From positions 62,001 through 126,000 of the forward strand of contig NZ_LMQB01000024.1 in assembly GCF_001424045.1 (NCBI RefSeq): 64,000 nucleotides of DNA, read 5' to 3'. Positions 35,570 through 45,407 of this stretch are shown here, piece by piece (positions within the stretch are counted from its first letter, which is position 1; every line of letters starts with the position of its first letter). Below the pieces are notes generated by a model, which saw nothing but the letters and a program-made list of their open reading frames with translations, did not search any database and was not told the origin of the DNA. The DNA is from Rhizobium sp. Leaf371 (GTDB taxonomy: Bacteria; Pseudomonadota; Alphaproteobacteria; Rhizobiales; Rhizobiaceae). Position numbers and translations under genes: made by a program.

Positions 35570-36568
35570 ATGTTCGATCCATCCGCCGCCCGCCGCGAGC
35601 CTTTCGTCGAGATCATTGCCCGTTTCGCCAGAGAGGACGGCGACCACGCCACGCCCGTTCCGGGCCTGACGCTGCATCGGCGTTCCGAGCAGGCCGTTCC
35701 CTCCTGCGGCGCCTACCGCCCGAGCTTCGCGCTCATCGCTCAGGGCGCGAAGGAGGTCACGCTCGGCCACGAGACCTATCTCTACGGCGGCTCCGACTAT
35801 CTGCTGACCTCCTTCGACCTGCCGGTAACGAGCCAGATCGTCCAGGCATCGCCCGAAAAACCCTATCTCAGCATGATCTTCGAGATCGACGTCGCCAAGA
35901 TCCCGCCGCTTCTCGCTCTGCTCGACCGTCCGGCCGCAGCAGCGGACGACGCGCGGGACGCAGCCGCGGCATTGTCTGAGGGCACGGCCGCCGAGCAGCG
36001 CGGCATGTCGGTCGCCGCGCTGACGAGCGAACTCGAGGACGCAGCGCTCCGCCTGCTCCGGCTTCTCGACCGGCCGGGCGACATCCCCGCTCTGCTGCCG
36101 CTGATCGAGCAGGAGCTGATCTTCCGCCTGTTGACCGGCCCGCATGCGGCGCGGCTGCGCCAGATGGCGATGGCGGAAAGCCAATCCAACCAGATCGCCC
36201 GGGCCTGTGCCTGGCTGAAGGAGCACTACGCTTTGCCGCTGCGCATCGAGGATCTCGCCCGCCGCGTCAGCATGAGCGTGTCGTCGCTCCACCATCATTT
36301 CAAGGCGATCACCGCCATGAGCCCCATGCAGTATCAGAAGCAGCTGCGCCTGCAGGAGGCCCGCCGGCTGATGGTCGAGACCATGCTGGATGCCGGAAGC
36401 GCCGGCCATCAGGTGGGTTACGAAAGCCCCTCCCAGTTCAGCCGCGAATATGCCCGCCAGTTCGGCGCGCCGCCTCTGCGCGATGCCGGCCGCACCCGCC
36501 GCTCGCTGCTCGACCGGCCAAGCCGAGAGCCGGATAGGCTGAGCCCGGAAATGCTCAGCGAAGGCTGA
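35570..36568 (+). CDS. AraC-family transcriptional regulator with AraC_N domain
   Basis: The 332-residue regulator has an N-terminal AraC_N-type ligand domain (LHRRSEQAVPSCGAYRPSFA, QGAKEVTLG, YGGSDYLLTSFDLPVTSQI in parts) and a C-terminal double helix-turn-helix (LRIEDLARRVSMSVSSLHHH, then GYESPSQFSREYARQFG). Relatives such as YqhC control divergent aldehyde/alcohol oxidoreductases, matching the gene arrangement here. A CAGGAGAG ribosome-binding site supports the ATG at 35570. The effector is probably an aldehyde, by analogy only. Confidence 0.9.
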   Translation: MFDPSAARREPFVEIIARFAREDGDHATPVPGLTLHRRSEQAVPSCGAYRPSFALIAQGAKEVTLGHETYLYGGSDYLLTSFDLPVTSQIVQASPEKPYLSMIFEIDVAKIPPLLALLDRPAAAADDARDAAAALSEGTAAEQRGMSVAALTSELEDAALRLLRLLDRPGDIPALLPLIEQELIFRLLTGPHAARLRQMAMAESQSNQIARACAWLKEHYALPLRIEDLARRVSMSVSSLHHHFKAITAMSPMQYQKQLRLQEARRLMVETMLDAGSAGHQVGYESPSQFSREYARQFGAPPLRDAGRTRRSLLDRPSREPDRLSPEMLSEG

Positions 36569-36630
36569 CCTCGTTTCCCAGCTCTCCTGACGGAGACACC
36601 GCCCCTATCCCAGACCGATCCGGAGTTCCC

Positions 36631-37647
36631 ATGACCGAAACCGTCCGCCTGTCCCTCGCCGATGCCCGCACGCTCAGCCTGCAGGCGCTCGCCCGGGCCG
36701 GGCTTTCGCCCGAGCATTGCGAAGCGCTGGCCGATCTGGTCATGGCCGGCCAGATCGACGAGTGCCATTCGCATGGGCTCTACCGCGTGCTGAGCTGCGT
36801 CGATGCGATCCGCAAGGGCAAGGTCGACACGAAGGCCGTGCCCGAGATCCTCGACAGCGCCCCCGGCATCGTCCGGATCGATGCGAAGTTCGGCTTCTCT
36901 CCGCTCGCCTTCCGGCTCGGCCTGCCTCTGCTGCAGGAAAAGGCCCGGACGCAGGGCGTCGCCGCGCTCGCCATCAACAATTGCTTCCATTTCTCCGCCC
37001 TCTGGCCCGAGGTCGAGCGCCTCGCCGCTGCGGGCCTTGCAGGGCTGGCGATGACGCCGAGCCATAGCTGGGTCGCACCCGCCGGCGGCACCAAGCCGGT
37101 GTTCGGCACCAACCCCATCGCCTTCTCCTGGCCGCGTCCCGGCCCGTTTCCTTTCGTGTTCGATTTTGCGACCAGTGCCTCGGCGCGCGGAGAGATCGAG
37201 CTGCACCGCCGCGCCGGCAAGCCGATCCCCGAGGGTTGGGCGATCGATGCCGAGGGCGCATCCACGACGGATGCCGAAGCCGCCATGGCCGGTGCCATGC
37301 TCACCTTCGGCGGCCACAAGGGCTCGGCCCTGTCCGCCATGGTCGAGCTGATGGCGGGACCGCTGATCGGCGATTTGACGAGCCGGGAGTCCCAGGTCTT
37401 CGACGCGGGCGCTGGCGTCACGCCCTGCCACGGCGAACTGTTGCTGGCCTTCGATCCGAACCTGCTCTCGGGCGGCCGCGCGATCGAAAGCGCCGAGCGA
37501 GCGGAAGCGCTCTTCGATGCCATCATCGGTCAGGGCGCCCGTCTTCCCTCGCAGCGTCGCTACGCGGCGCGCGAGCGCAGCTTAGCGAACGGCAGCGTCG
37601 AGATCCCGAAGGCCCTGCACGACGACCTCGTGGCGCTGCTCGGCTGA
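36631..37647 (+). CDS. Ldh-family (malate/L-lactate dehydrogenase-like) oxidoreductase
   Basis: This 338-residue NAD(P)-dependent oxidoreductase belongs to the Ldh_2 family, which includes ureidoglycolate dehydrogenase and delta1-piperideine-2-carboxylate reductase. Motifs include ECHSHGLYR near the N-terminus (catalytic His region), ALAINNCFHFSALWPEVE, and GTNPIAFSWPRPGPFPFVFD followed by the SASARGEIELH segment. It follows the AraC-type gene by 62 bp and may be in its transcript. The substrate cannot be assigned; a 2-oxo acid or cyclic imine is likely. Confidence 0.85.
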   Translation: MTETVRLSLADARTLSLQALARAGLSPEHCEALADLVMAGQIDECHSHGLYRVLSCVDAIRKGKVDTKAVPEILDSAPGIVRIDAKFGFSPLAFRLGLPLLQEKARTQGVAALAINNCFHFSALWPEVERLAAAGLAGLAMTPSHSWVAPAGGTKPVFGTNPIAFSWPRPGPFPFVFDFATSASARGEIELHRRAGKPIPEGWAIDAEGASTTDAEAAMAGAMLTFGGHKGSALSAMVELMAGPLIGDLTSRESQVFDAGAGVTPCHGELLLAFDPNLLSGGRAIESAERAEALFDAIIGQGARLPSQRRYAARERSLANGSVEIPKALHDDLVALLG

Positions 37648-37676
37648 GATCGCCGTTCCCGTCAGGCGAATAGCCA

Positions 37677-38483
37677 TCAGGCCTCGGGATCGGCCGAGGC
37701 CCGCGCCCATTCCCGGCGTCCGATCATCACCATCGCACCGATCAGCATGGCGGCCAGCGCGAACCAGGTCAGGGCATAGACGAGGTGGTTGTTCGGAAAC
37801 ACCACGCGCGTGAGCCCGCCGACCGGCAGACCGCCCGGATTGTCCGTCCCGTCCGCATCGATGAAATAGGGAGCCGTCTGCGTCAGGCCCCGCGCCGCGG
37901 CGATGGCGGCGACATCGCGGGAATACCAGCGATGGCCCGCAGGATCGTTGTCCCGGAGAAACCCGCCGCCCGGCTCCGAGAGCCGCAGCAGCCCGACGAC
38001 CTGCGCTTCCCCCGCGACATTGCCGGCGGCGCGGCGCGCGGGATCGCGCCTGTCGGGCGGCACGAAACCGCGATTGACGAGGACGGTGCTGCCGTCGTCC
38101 CGAATGAGTGGCGTCACGACCCAGAAGCCCGGCCCGCGCTCGGTGGTCGCCTGCACCAGCGTTTCCGCGTCATGACGGAAGGTGCCGGTGACGCGGATAT
38201 GCCTGTATTCGTCGTTGGCGGCCGTGATCGAGGACCATTGGTCGGCGCGCGGCGCATCGACCGGCGCGGCATTGACGCGGGCATCGACCCGTTCGATCAG
38301 ATCGAGCTTCCAGAAGAGGCGCTGGACCTGCCAGATGCCGAGCGCGAGCAGCACGACCGTCACGACGGCGGAGACGGCGCCGAAGACGACCAGCCCCGTG
38401 CGGGAACGGCCGCCTCGGGCGGACCCCGTCTTGCGCGGGGATCCGGCGGCCGTCTCCGGCCGCCGGGAGGGATCAGGGGACAT
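37677..38483 (-). CDS. SURF1-family oxidase assembly protein
   Basis: This 268-residue inner-membrane protein has one helix near the N-terminus (about 32-50, VVFGAVSAVVTVVLLALGIWQ) and one near the C-terminus (about 235-255, LVYALTWFALAAMLIGAMVMI). The periplasmic part has SURF1 signatures: GIWQVQRLFWKLDLIERVDA, VLVNRGFVPPDRRDP and the C-terminal NNHLVYALTWF. SURF1 assists haem a and CuB insertion in haem-copper oxidases. Its start overlaps the cyoD end by 11 bp, tying it to this quinol oxidase. Confidence 0.9.
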   Translation of the reverse strand: MSPDPSRRPETAAGSPRKTGSARGGRSRTGLVVFGAVSAVVTVVLLALGIWQVQRLFWKLDLIERVDARVNAAPVDAPRADQWSSITAANDEYRHIRVTGTFRHDAETLVQATTERGPGFWVVTPLIRDDGSTVLVNRGFVPPDRRDPARRAAGNVAGEAQVVGLLRLSEPGGGFLRDNDPAGHRWYSRDVAAIAAARGLTQTAPYFIDADGTDNPGGLPVGGLTRVVFPNNHLVYALTWFALAAMLIGAMVMIGRREWARASADPEA

Positions 38484-38874
38484 TGCGCATCATGTCCGGC
38501 GTCATGGTCATCATGTTGGTGTTCAGATGATGCATGACCCAGAGCGAGCCGGAGAGCGCGATGACGATCAGCACGATCGTGAAGATCAGGGCCATGACCG
38601 TCCATCCGCCTTCGGACTTGGTGTTCATGTGCAGGAAGTAGATCATGTGAACGATGATCTGCGCAACGGCGAAGACCATGACGAGACCGGCCGTGACGGC
38701 CTTGTTCTCGACGACCTCGCCCATGACCAGCCAGAAGGGGATGGCCGTGAGAATGACCGACAGGACAAAGCCGGTCACGTAGCTCTTGAAGGATCCGTGC
38801 GAAGCCTCGTGGCCATGGCTGTGGCCGTGATGGGCCTCGTGCGCGTCCTCGTGTGCGGGTGCGTGGGTGCTCAT
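38473..38874 (-). CDS. cyoD: Cytochrome o ubiquinol oxidase subunit IV
   Basis: CyoD is the small membrane subunit that supports assembly of the bo3-type oxidase. The 133 residues have a His-rich N-terminal tail ([17 protein letters not shown]) and three helices (about 33-52, 62-81, 95-115), including [17 protein letters not shown], the family hallmark. The start at 38874 overlaps the cyoC stop by 4 bp (ATGA). It is followed by surf1 with an overlap. Confidence 0.92.
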   Translation of the reverse strand: MSTHAPAHEDAHEAHHGHSHGHEASHGSFKSYVTGFVLSVILTAIPFWLVMGEVVENKAVTAGLVMVFAVAQIIVHMIYFLHMNTKSEGGWTVMALIFTIVLIVIALSGSLWVMHHLNTNMMTMTPDMMRNVP

Positions 38875-39500
38875 CCGAGAACTCCGATCAGATAGACAAT
38901 CGAGAAGACGCCGATCCAGACGACGTCGAGGAAGTGCCAGAACATCGACAGGCACATCAGGCGGCGGCGATTTTCCGGGATCAGGCCCTTCATCTTCACC
39001 TGCACCATCAGCGTGATCAGCCAGATAATGCCGAAGGTGACGTGCAGCCCGTGGGTGCCGACCAGCACGAAGAAGGCCGACAGGAACGCGCTGCGGCCGG
39101 GGCCAGCACCTTCATGGATCAGGTGCACGAACTCGTAGATTTCGAGCGCGATGAAGATCGCGCCGAAAATGCCGGTGATGCCGAGCCAGAACAGCGTCTC
39201 GGCCTTCGCATTGCGCTCCATCTGCAGCATCGCGAAGCCATAGGTGATCGACGACAGAAGCAGCATGGAGGTGTTGATCGCCACCAGCTTCAGGTCGAAC
39301 AGGTCGGCCGGCGACGGGCCGGCCGCATAGGAGCGGCCGAGCACGGCATAGGTGGCGAACAGGATCGCGAAGATCAGGCAGTCGCTCATCAGGTACAGCC
39401 AGAAGCCGAGGCCCGTGCTGTTTTCCGGATGATGGTCTTCCGTCATGTAGAAGACCGGCTTTTCGCCGTCGGCGAGAGGGGGATGTGTCGGTGCGCTCAT
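38871..39500 (-). CDS. cyoC: Cytochrome o ubiquinol oxidase subunit III
   Basis: This 209-residue subunit III has five predicted helices. It matches CyoC at [20 protein letters not shown], the conserved Glu in [13 protein letters not shown], and [14 protein letters not shown]. It lacks catalytic metals and stabilises the core. The start [19 protein letters not shown] is chosen by family length. It lies 2 bp after cyoB and overlaps cyoD by 4 bp, so the operon is tightly packed. Confidence 0.93.
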   Translation of the reverse strand: MSAPTHPPLADGEKPVFYMTEDHHPENSTGLGFWLYLMSDCLIFAILFATYAVLGRSYAAGPSPADLFDLKLVAINTSMLLLSSITYGFAMLQMERNAKAETLFWLGITGIFGAIFIALEIYEFVHLIHEGAGPGRSAFLSAFFVLVGTHGLHVTFGIIWLITLMVQVKMKGLIPENRRRLMCLSMFWHFLDVVWIGVFSIVYLIGVLG

Positions 39501-39502
39501 GG

Positions 39503-41503
39503 TCAGGCCTGCCCGGAGAGCTGGCGTGTGCGCTCCCCTTCCGTTGCGACGACGTCTTCCGCCGGAATGTAGAAATCGCGGTTGTAGTTGAACGTATGTC
39601 CGATGGAGACCGCGATGATGCCGACGAAGGCAACGATGGCGAGCCACCAGATATACCAGATCACACCGAAGGCGAAGGCGACGCTGAGGCCGCTGAGGAT
39701 GACCCCCGTGCCGGTGTTCTTCGGCATGTGGATGGGCTTGAAGCCGCCCAGCGGACGCTCGTAACCGCGGTTCTTCATGTCGTACCACGAGTCATGATCG
39801 TGGATGACAGGCGTGAAGGCGAAGTTGTAATCCGGCGGCGGCGAAGACGTCGACCATTCGAGCGTCCGGCCGTTCCAGGGATCGCCCGTGATGTCGCGCA
39901 GCTGCTCGCGCTGCAGGAAGCTGACGACGAGCGAGATGATGAACGAGGCGATGCCGAGCGCGATCAGGACGGCGCCGAAGGCCGCGATGATGAACCAGAT
40001 CTGCAGAGACGGATCCTCGAACTGGCTGAGGCGACGGGTAACACCCATCAGGCCGAGCACGTAGAGCGGCATGAAGGCGAAGTAGAAGCCGATCAGCCAG
40101 AACCAGAAGCTCATCTTGCCCCAGAATTCGTTCAGCTTGTAGCCGAACGCCTTGGGGTACCAGTAGGTGACGCCGGCCATGACGCCGAACACCACGCCGC
40201 CGATGATGACATTGTGGAAGTGGGCGATGAGGAACAGCGAGTTGTGCAGCACGAAGTCGGCCGGGGGAACGGCGAGCAGCACGCCCGTCATGCCGCCGAT
40301 GACGAAGGTCACCATGAAGCCGATCGTCCAGAGCATGGGAACCTCGAACCGGATGCGGCCACGATACATCGTGAACAGCCAGTTGAAGATCTTCGCACCC
40401 GTGGGGATCGAGATGATCATGGTGGTGATGCCGAAGAAGGCGTTGACGCTGGCGCCCGAGCCCATCGTGAAGAAGTGGTGCAGCCAGACGAGGTAGGAAA
40501 GGATCGTGATGACGACCGTCGCATAGACCATCGAGGCATAGCCGAACAGGCGCTTGCCGCAGAAGGTGGCGACGATTTCCGAGAAGATGCCGAAGGCCGG
40601 CAGGATCAGGATGTAGACTTCCGGGTGACCCCAGATCCAGATGAGGTTCACATACATCATCGGGTTGCCGCCGAGATCGTTCGTGAAGAAGTGCGTGCCG
40701 ACGTAGCGGTCGAGCGACAGCAGCGCGAGCGTCGCGGTCAGGATCGGGAAGGACGCGACGATCAGCACGTTGGTGCAGAGCGAGGTCCAGGTGAAGATCG
40801 GCATCTTCATCATGGTCATGCCCGGCGCGCGCATCTTGACGATGGTCGCGATCAGGTTGATGCCCGACAAGGTCGTGCCGACGCCCGCCACCTGCAGGCC
40901 CCAGATATAATAGTCGACCCCGACGCCCGGGCTGTAGTCGGCGCCCGAGAGCGGCGGATAGGCCAGCCAGCCCGTGCGGGCGAATTCGCCGACGAAGAGC
41001 GAGATCATGATGATCGCCGCACCGGCCGCCGTCATCCAGAACGAGAAATTGTTGAGGAACGGGAACGACACGTCGCGCGCGCCGATCTGCAGCGGCACGA
41101 CGAAGTTCATCAGGCCGGTGACGAAGGGCATGGCCATGAAGAAGATCATGATGACGCCATGCGCGGTGAACACCTGGTCGTAATGGTGCGGCGGCAGGAA
41201 GCCCTCGTTGCCGTTGAAGGCGATGGCCTGCTGCGTGCGCATCATCAGCGCGTCGGCAAAGCCGCGCAGCAGCATGATCAGCGCGAGGATCACATACATG
41301 ATCCCGATCTTCTTGTGATCGACGCTGGTCAGCCACTCCTTCCAGAGATAGCCCCAGAGCTTGAAATAGGTGAGCGCGCCGACGACCGCGAGGCCGCCGA
41401 GAACGACGCCGATGAAGGTAAGCACGAGGATCGGCTCGTGGTACGGAAAGGCTTCCAAGGTCAATCGTCCGAAGACGAGGCTGGAAATGTCCTGATTAAA
41501 CAT
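39503..41503 (-). CDS. cyoB: Cytochrome o ubiquinol oxidase subunit I
   Basis: CyoB is the proton-pumping catalytic subunit holding the low-spin haem and the haem-CuB site. The 666 residues match CyoB, with about 15 helices. It has the [20 protein letters not shown] region with haem-ligand His, [19 protein letters not shown] with the CuB His-Tyr pair, [11 protein letters not shown] with the two further CuB His residues, and AHFHNVIIG with haem ligands. It lies 48 bp after cyoA. Confidence 0.96.
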   Translation of the reverse strand: MFNQDISSLVFGRLTLEAFPYHEPILVLTFIGVVLGGLAVVGALTYFKLWGYLWKEWLTSVDHKKIGIMYVILALIMLLRGFADALMMRTQQAIAFNGNEGFLPPHHYDQVFTAHGVIMIFFMAMPFVTGLMNFVVPLQIGARDVSFPFLNNFSFWMTAAGAAIIMISLFVGEFARTGWLAYPPLSGADYSPGVGVDYYIWGLQVAGVGTTLSGINLIATIVKMRAPGMTMMKMPIFTWTSLCTNVLIVASFPILTATLALLSLDRYVGTHFFTNDLGGNPMMYVNLIWIWGHPEVYILILPAFGIFSEIVATFCGKRLFGYASMVYATVVITILSYLVWLHHFFTMGSGASVNAFFGITTMIISIPTGAKIFNWLFTMYRGRIRFEVPMLWTIGFMVTFVIGGMTGVLLAVPPADFVLHNSLFLIAHFHNVIIGGVVFGVMAGVTYWYPKAFGYKLNEFWGKMSFWFWLIGFYFAFMPLYVLGLMGVTRRLSQFEDPSLQIWFIIAAFGAVLIALGIASFIISLVVSFLQREQLRDITGDPWNGRTLEWSTSSPPPDYNFAFTPVIHDHDSWYDMKNRGYERPLGGFKPIHMPKNTGTGVILSGLSVAFAFGVIWYIWWLAIVAFVGIIAVSIGHTFNYNRDFYIPAEDVVATEGERTRQLSGQA

Positions 41504-41551
41504 GGTGACCCCAGTTCTTGCAGTCGCAAGCGGTGCGGAAAAGCGCCGCGA

Positions 41552-42829
41552 TCATTTCGAGTTGTTCAATTGTTCGGGCGCGATCGAGCCTTTGTCAGGC
41601 GTCGCCGAGCCGCTGTCGGAGGCCGGAGCCTGCGGGTTCTCGCCACCCATCTGGTGGCCGTTCATGTCGTGACCGTTCATGTTCTGCATGTCGTGCTGCA
41701 TCGGCTGCGCGCCTTCGGCCGGCGCGGCATCGGGCTGGCCCTTGCCTTCGGTGCCTTCGTTGCCTTCGGTGCCTTCGGTGCCTTCCGGCGCACCCTGTCC
41801 GCGGGCCGGCTGACCGGTTGCGGGGAAGGTCGCGGCACTCGTGCCTTCGCCGGTGCCGGCATGGCGGTTGTCGTATTGCAGCCGCTCGCGGTTGGCTTCG
41901 CTGTCTTCGCCGCCGCCGCCCATCATGTCGACATGCATCATTTCGTTCATGCACATCTTGCCGGGCTGCGCGCACATGTTGAGGACCGCCTGGTAGAGAC
42001 CGTTCTCGACGCCGCCGTAATAGCGCACCGGCTCCCGCTCGCTCGGCTTTTCGAGCTTCAGATAGGCGTCGCGGTTGAGCATGGTGCCCTGCTGCTTGAC
42101 CTTGGCGACCCAGCCGTCGAACCCGGCCTGGTCGAGGCCACGGAACTTGAAGCGCATATGCGAGAAGCCGGCGCCGCTATAGTTGGCCGAGAAGCCCTCG
42201 AACTCGCCCGGCTGGTTGATGACGGCGTGAAGCCGCGTCTGCATGCCCGGCATTGCGTAGATCTGGCCGGCGAGCGCCGGGATATAGAAGGAGTTCATCA
42301 CCGAGGAGGCGGTGATCTTGAAATTGATCGGCACGTCGACGGGCGCCGCCAGTTCGTTCACCGTGGCGATGCCGTAGTCCGGATAGAAGAACAGCCATTT
42401 CCAGTCGAGCGCGACGACCTCGACATTGAGCGGCATGACGCCCTCGGGAATGGCGCGCTCCGCGTCCAGCCGGTCGATCGGGCGATAGGGATCGAGCTTG
42501 TGGGTGCTGATCCAGGTGACGGCGCCGAGCGCGATGATGATGGCGAGCGGTGCCGACCAGATCACCACTTCGAGGCGCGTGGAGTGATGCCATTCGGGAT
42601 CGTAGACCGCCTCCGTGTTCGCACGGCGATAATGCCAGGCGAAATAGAAGATCAGCACGATCACCGGAATGATGATCAGGAGCATGAGGAAGGTCGAGAC
42701 CAGGATGAGGTCGCGCTGCTGCGTTGCGATGTCGCCGGAGGGAGACATCACCACCATGTTGCAGCCGGCAAGCGCAGCCAGGAGCGGCAGCATGAGGATG
42801 CGACAAGCGTGTCGGAAGAGGTTCGCCAT
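41552..42829 (-). CDS. cyoA: Cytochrome o ubiquinol oxidase subunit II with long C-terminal tail
   Basis: CyoA is a 425-residue lipoprotein (lipobox LAGC, C23) with two membrane helices (about 45-65, 90-108) and a periplasmic cupredoxin domain (VVALDWKWLFFYPDYGIATV; SFYIPALAGQIYAMPGM). No CuA ligand set is seen, as expected for a quinol oxidase. After the usual end near CMNEMMHVDMMG there is a tail of about 110 residues with GTEG repeats and a Met/His-rich part, MQHDMQNMNGHDMNGHQM. Such tails are known from E. coli CyoA but the acidic repeat is unusual. Confidence 0.94.
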   Translation of the reverse strand: MANLFRHACRILMLPLLAALAGCNMVVMSPSGDIATQQRDLILVSTFLMLLIIIPVIVLIFYFAWHYRRANTEAVYDPEWHHSTRLEVVIWSAPLAIIIALGAVTWISTHKLDPYRPIDRLDAERAIPEGVMPLNVEVVALDWKWLFFYPDYGIATVNELAAPVDVPINFKITASSVMNSFYIPALAGQIYAMPGMQTRLHAVINQPGEFEGFSANYSGAGFSHMRFKFRGLDQAGFDGWVAKVKQQGTMLNRDAYLKLEKPSEREPVRYYGGVENGLYQAVLNMCAQPGKMCMNEMMHVDMMGGGGEDSEANRERLQYDNRHAGTGEGTSAATFPATGQPARGQGAPEGTEGTEGNEGTEGKGQPDAAPAEGAQPMQHDMQNMNGHDMNGHQMGGENPQAPASDSGSATPDKGSIAPEQLNNSK

Positions 42830-43220
42830 GGTCCAATGCTCTTTTCGTTATCTGTGCCCTGCGAGTAATACCCTGCGACCGCGAACGAAATGAGGTGTTT
42901 GGTCGCACCGCAGCAAAAATGATGCTCTGCGGCAAAATCGCGCTGCCGCGTCGATAGACCGCTCGGGCCCAGCCCGCCAGTCGCGACAGCGCGTCGTCAA
43001 CAGGCTTCCCGTTCCAAGCCTGCTCCTATCCGAGATATGCATGGTACCGAAAAAGTCGAGACTTGGCCCTTGAAATGATGGCTTCAGGACACGGGGCATA
43101 CCGTCGCAGGGCAGAATTTCTCATGCATGCCACTTGATAAGCTGGCCGGTTTGATCAACATCGTCTGAAAGACGGCACGTGGGCGACCACGCGGCCAAGA
43201 GACTGTATGGAGGCTTCCCG
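42830..43220. other. Divergent intergenic region between cyoA and the MFS gene
   Basis: No gene is seen in this 391-bp spacer. CTTGAT (43133-43138) with CAACAT 17 bp later is a weak promoter candidate for the MFS gene. I looked for an FNR/FixK box (TTGAT-N4-ATCAA) and found none; TTGATCAA at 43151-43158 is too compact. A GGAGG-type site precedes the MFS ATG. Confidence 0.4.
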
Positions 43221-44558
43221 ATGACAACGATAGCAGAGACGTCCGGCGGACCCTCATCCTCGGCCCTGGAGCGCGACGCGCGGCAGATCCACGGCGACGC
43301 TCCGGTTTCCCCGGGTTCGATCGCGCTCGGCGTGATCATCGGCCGCATGTCGGAGTTCTTCGACTTCTTCGTGTTCGGCCTCGCCTCCGTGCTCGTCTTC
43401 CCCCGGTTGATCTTCCCGTTCGCACCCGATGCGTTGACGGGCACGCTCTATTCCTTCGCGATCTTCTCGCTCGCCTTCGTCGCGCGCCCCATCGGCTCGA
43501 TCATCTTCATGGCGATCGACCGGGCTTACGGACGCGGCACCAAGCTGACGATCGCTCTGTTCCTGCTCGGCATTTCCACGGTCTGCATGGGCTTCCTGCC
43601 GAGCTACCAGGATGCGGGCGTCTCGGCGATCTACCTGCTCGCCATCTTCCGCATCGGCCAGGGCCTGGCACTCGGCGGCGCCTGGGACGGTCTTGCCTCC
43701 CTGCTCGCGCTGAATGCGCCGGAAAAGCACCGCGGCTGGTATGCGATGATCCCGCAGCTCGGCGCGCCGATCGGCTTCGCGCTCGCCAGCATCCTGTTCG
43801 GCTTTTTTGTCGCCAACACCACGGAAGCCGATTTCCTCTCCTGGGGCTGGCGCTACCCGTTCTTCGTCGCCTTCGCGATCAACGTCGTCGCGCTCTTTGC
43901 CCGCCTTCGCCTCGTCATGACGAAGGATTTCGGCGATCTGCTGGAGCGTCACGAGCTTGAGGCCGTGCCTTTCACCGACCTCATCCGCACCCATGGCCGC
44001 GACATCCTGATCGGCGCCTTCGCGCCGCTTGCCAGCTTTGCCATGTTCCACGTCGTCACGATCTTCCCGCTGGCCTGGACGAACCTCAACAGCGACCAGT
44101 CGATCGGCTCGTTCATGCTGGTGCAGGTGGCCGGTGCCGGCCTCGGTATTCTCACCGTCATCGCCTCGGGCATCCTGGCCGACCGGTTCGGCCGCCGCAA
44201 GCAGCTCGTCATCGGCGCCATCATCATCGCCATCTTCAGCTTCATCGGCCCGATCCTGCTCGGTTCCGGCCAGACCGGCATCTCGTCCTTCGTCATCGCC
44301 GGCTTCGGCGTGCTCGGCCTGTCCTTCGGCCAGGCGGCGGGCTCGGTCTCGTCGCGCTTCACGCAGGGCTATCGCTATTCCGGCGCGGCCTTCACCTCCG
44401 ACCTTGCCTGGTTCCTCGGCGCGGGCTTCGCACCGCTGATCACGCTCGGCCTGTCGAGCAAGTTCGGCCTGCCCTTCGTCGGCTATTACCTGCTGTCGGG
44501 CGCGATCTGCACCATGCTCGCGCTGTTCCTCAACAAGCGCCTGCTCGCGCGGGAATAG
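43221..44558 (+). CDS. MFS transporter, metabolite:H+ symporter type
   Basis: This 445-residue inner-membrane protein has about 12 helices. RPIGSIIFMAIDRAYGRGTKLT is the cytoplasmic loop 2-3 motif of the MFS, and DRFGRRKQL is its repeat in the second half. An N-terminal EFFDFFVFGLASVLVFP resembles the ShiA/ProP/KgtP (metabolite:H+ symporter) group. The substrate is not readable. An in-frame GTG at 43179 would add 14 residues; the ATG at 43221 has the better ribosome-binding site. Confidence 0.86.
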   Translation: MTTIAETSGGPSSSALERDARQIHGDAPVSPGSIALGVIIGRMSEFFDFFVFGLASVLVFPRLIFPFAPDALTGTLYSFAIFSLAFVARPIGSIIFMAIDRAYGRGTKLTIALFLLGISTVCMGFLPSYQDAGVSAIYLLAIFRIGQGLALGGAWDGLASLLALNAPEKHRGWYAMIPQLGAPIGFALASILFGFFVANTTEADFLSWGWRYPFFVAFAINVVALFARLRLVMTKDFGDLLERHELEAVPFTDLIRTHGRDILIGAFAPLASFAMFHVVTIFPLAWTNLNSDQSIGSFMLVQVAGAGLGILTVIASGILADRFGRRKQLVIGAIIIAIFSFIGPILLGSGQTGISSFVIAGFGVLGLSFGQAAGSVSSRFTQGYRYSGAAFTSDLAWFLGAGFAPLITLGLSSKFGLPFVGYYLLSGAICTMLALFLNKRLLARE

Positions 44559-44577
44559 CCGCCCCTTCTTTGGCCGC

Positions 44578-45321
44578 CTACTTGGAGGGATGAAACACCC
44601 CGGCGAACTGGTAACGGTCGCCGGGATGCGTGATTTCGACGAAGGTCACCGTCCGCCCGTTCTGCCAGGTCTGGCGGGTCAGGAGCAGGCAGGCGGCATG
44701 CCGCTCGATCGTCAGCAGCTTTGCCGTCGCCGCATCCGCGGAAACGGCCCGGATGATGTGCTTTGCCTCCGACCACGGCACCTGATCCAGCAGCCAGCTT
44801 CCCGGCGGGCTCGCCTCGAAGGTTTCGTCCCGCGCCTGCGGCACGGCATCAAGCAGGATCAGCCGCTTCTCCAGCGCGTTGGGCCTTGCATCCACGATAT
44901 GCAGGCATTCCACCCGGGCCACTTCCGCCCCGGCCGCCTCGCCGATCGCGGCGGCCTCCGCCGTCCCCAGCCGCTCGATCCGCCGCGACAGGATCCGGTG
45001 GCCATAGGCGTGTCCCGCGACTTTCGCTTCCGTGCCGATGTCGGAAATGTCCATCACCGTCCGGTCCATCTGCGGCGAGGCGACGAAGGAGCCGGCCCGC
45101 CGGCGGCGCACGATCATGCCGCGCGCGGCCAGCGCCGAAAGCGCCTTGCTCACCGTCATGCGCGAGCAGCCATAGGTCACTTCCAGCTCGTGCTCGGCCG
45201 GGATGCGCTGCCCCGGAGGCCAGACGCCGCTCATGATCTTCTGCTCGATGTCTTCGAAAATGCGCTGGTGAAGCGAGGTCAAGGCACGGCTCTCCGAAAG
45301 GCGAACGGGCGGCACGAACAA
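44578..45321 (-). CDS. GntR-family regulator, HutC-like with UTRA domain
   Basis: The 247-residue repressor has an N-terminal GntR winged helix (LTSLHQRIFEDIEQKIMSG, then PGQRIPAEHELEVTYGCSRM) and a C-terminal UTRA ligand domain ending in EITHPGDRYQFAGVFHPSK, which closely resembles histidine-utilisation repressor HutC. No hut enzyme genes are nearby, so it more likely controls the divergent amino acid ABC importer. A HutC-like box overlaps that promoter. The ligand may be histidine, urocanate or a related compound. Confidence 0.87.
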   Translation of the reverse strand: MFVPPVRLSESRALTSLHQRIFEDIEQKIMSGVWPPGQRIPAEHELEVTYGCSRMTVSKALSALAARGMIVRRRRAGSFVASPQMDRTVMDISDIGTEAKVAGHAYGHRILSRRIERLGTAEAAAIGEAAGAEVARVECLHIVDARPNALEKRLILLDAVPQARDETFEASPPGSWLLDQVPWSEAKHIIRAVSADAATAKLLTIERHAACLLLTRQTWQNGRTVTFVEITHPGDRYQFAGVFHPSK

Positions 45322-45378
45322 GGCATAAAGCTTGCATGTCGGACAGGGCGGACGCCGCAGGCCGCGGGCAGTTTGTCG

Positions 45379-45407
45379 TTGACACCTTATGCAAGGACCT
45401 GTCTATT
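45379..45407 (+). promoter_or_regulatory. Promoter of the amino acid ABC importer operon
   Basis: TTGACA (45379-45384), 17 bp, then TCTATT (45402-45407). The -35 is an exact consensus and the -10 matches 4 of 6. It would give a leader of about 90 nt before the ATG at 45504. Confidence 0.6.

Noticed and set aside
39485-42868. A 1,127-codon open frame on the plus strand antisense to cyoABC
   Set aside because: It mirrors the cyo genes in a GC-rich genome, has a charged low-complexity composition full of Asp/His/Arg, and has no start context or known domain. The minus strand encodes unmistakable CyoA, CyoB and CyoC.
43133-43158. TTGAT...TTGATCAA near cyoA as an FNR/FixK box
   Set aside because: The half-sites are not at the TTGAT-N4-ATCAA spacing, so oxygen control of cyo is not supported by this sequence.
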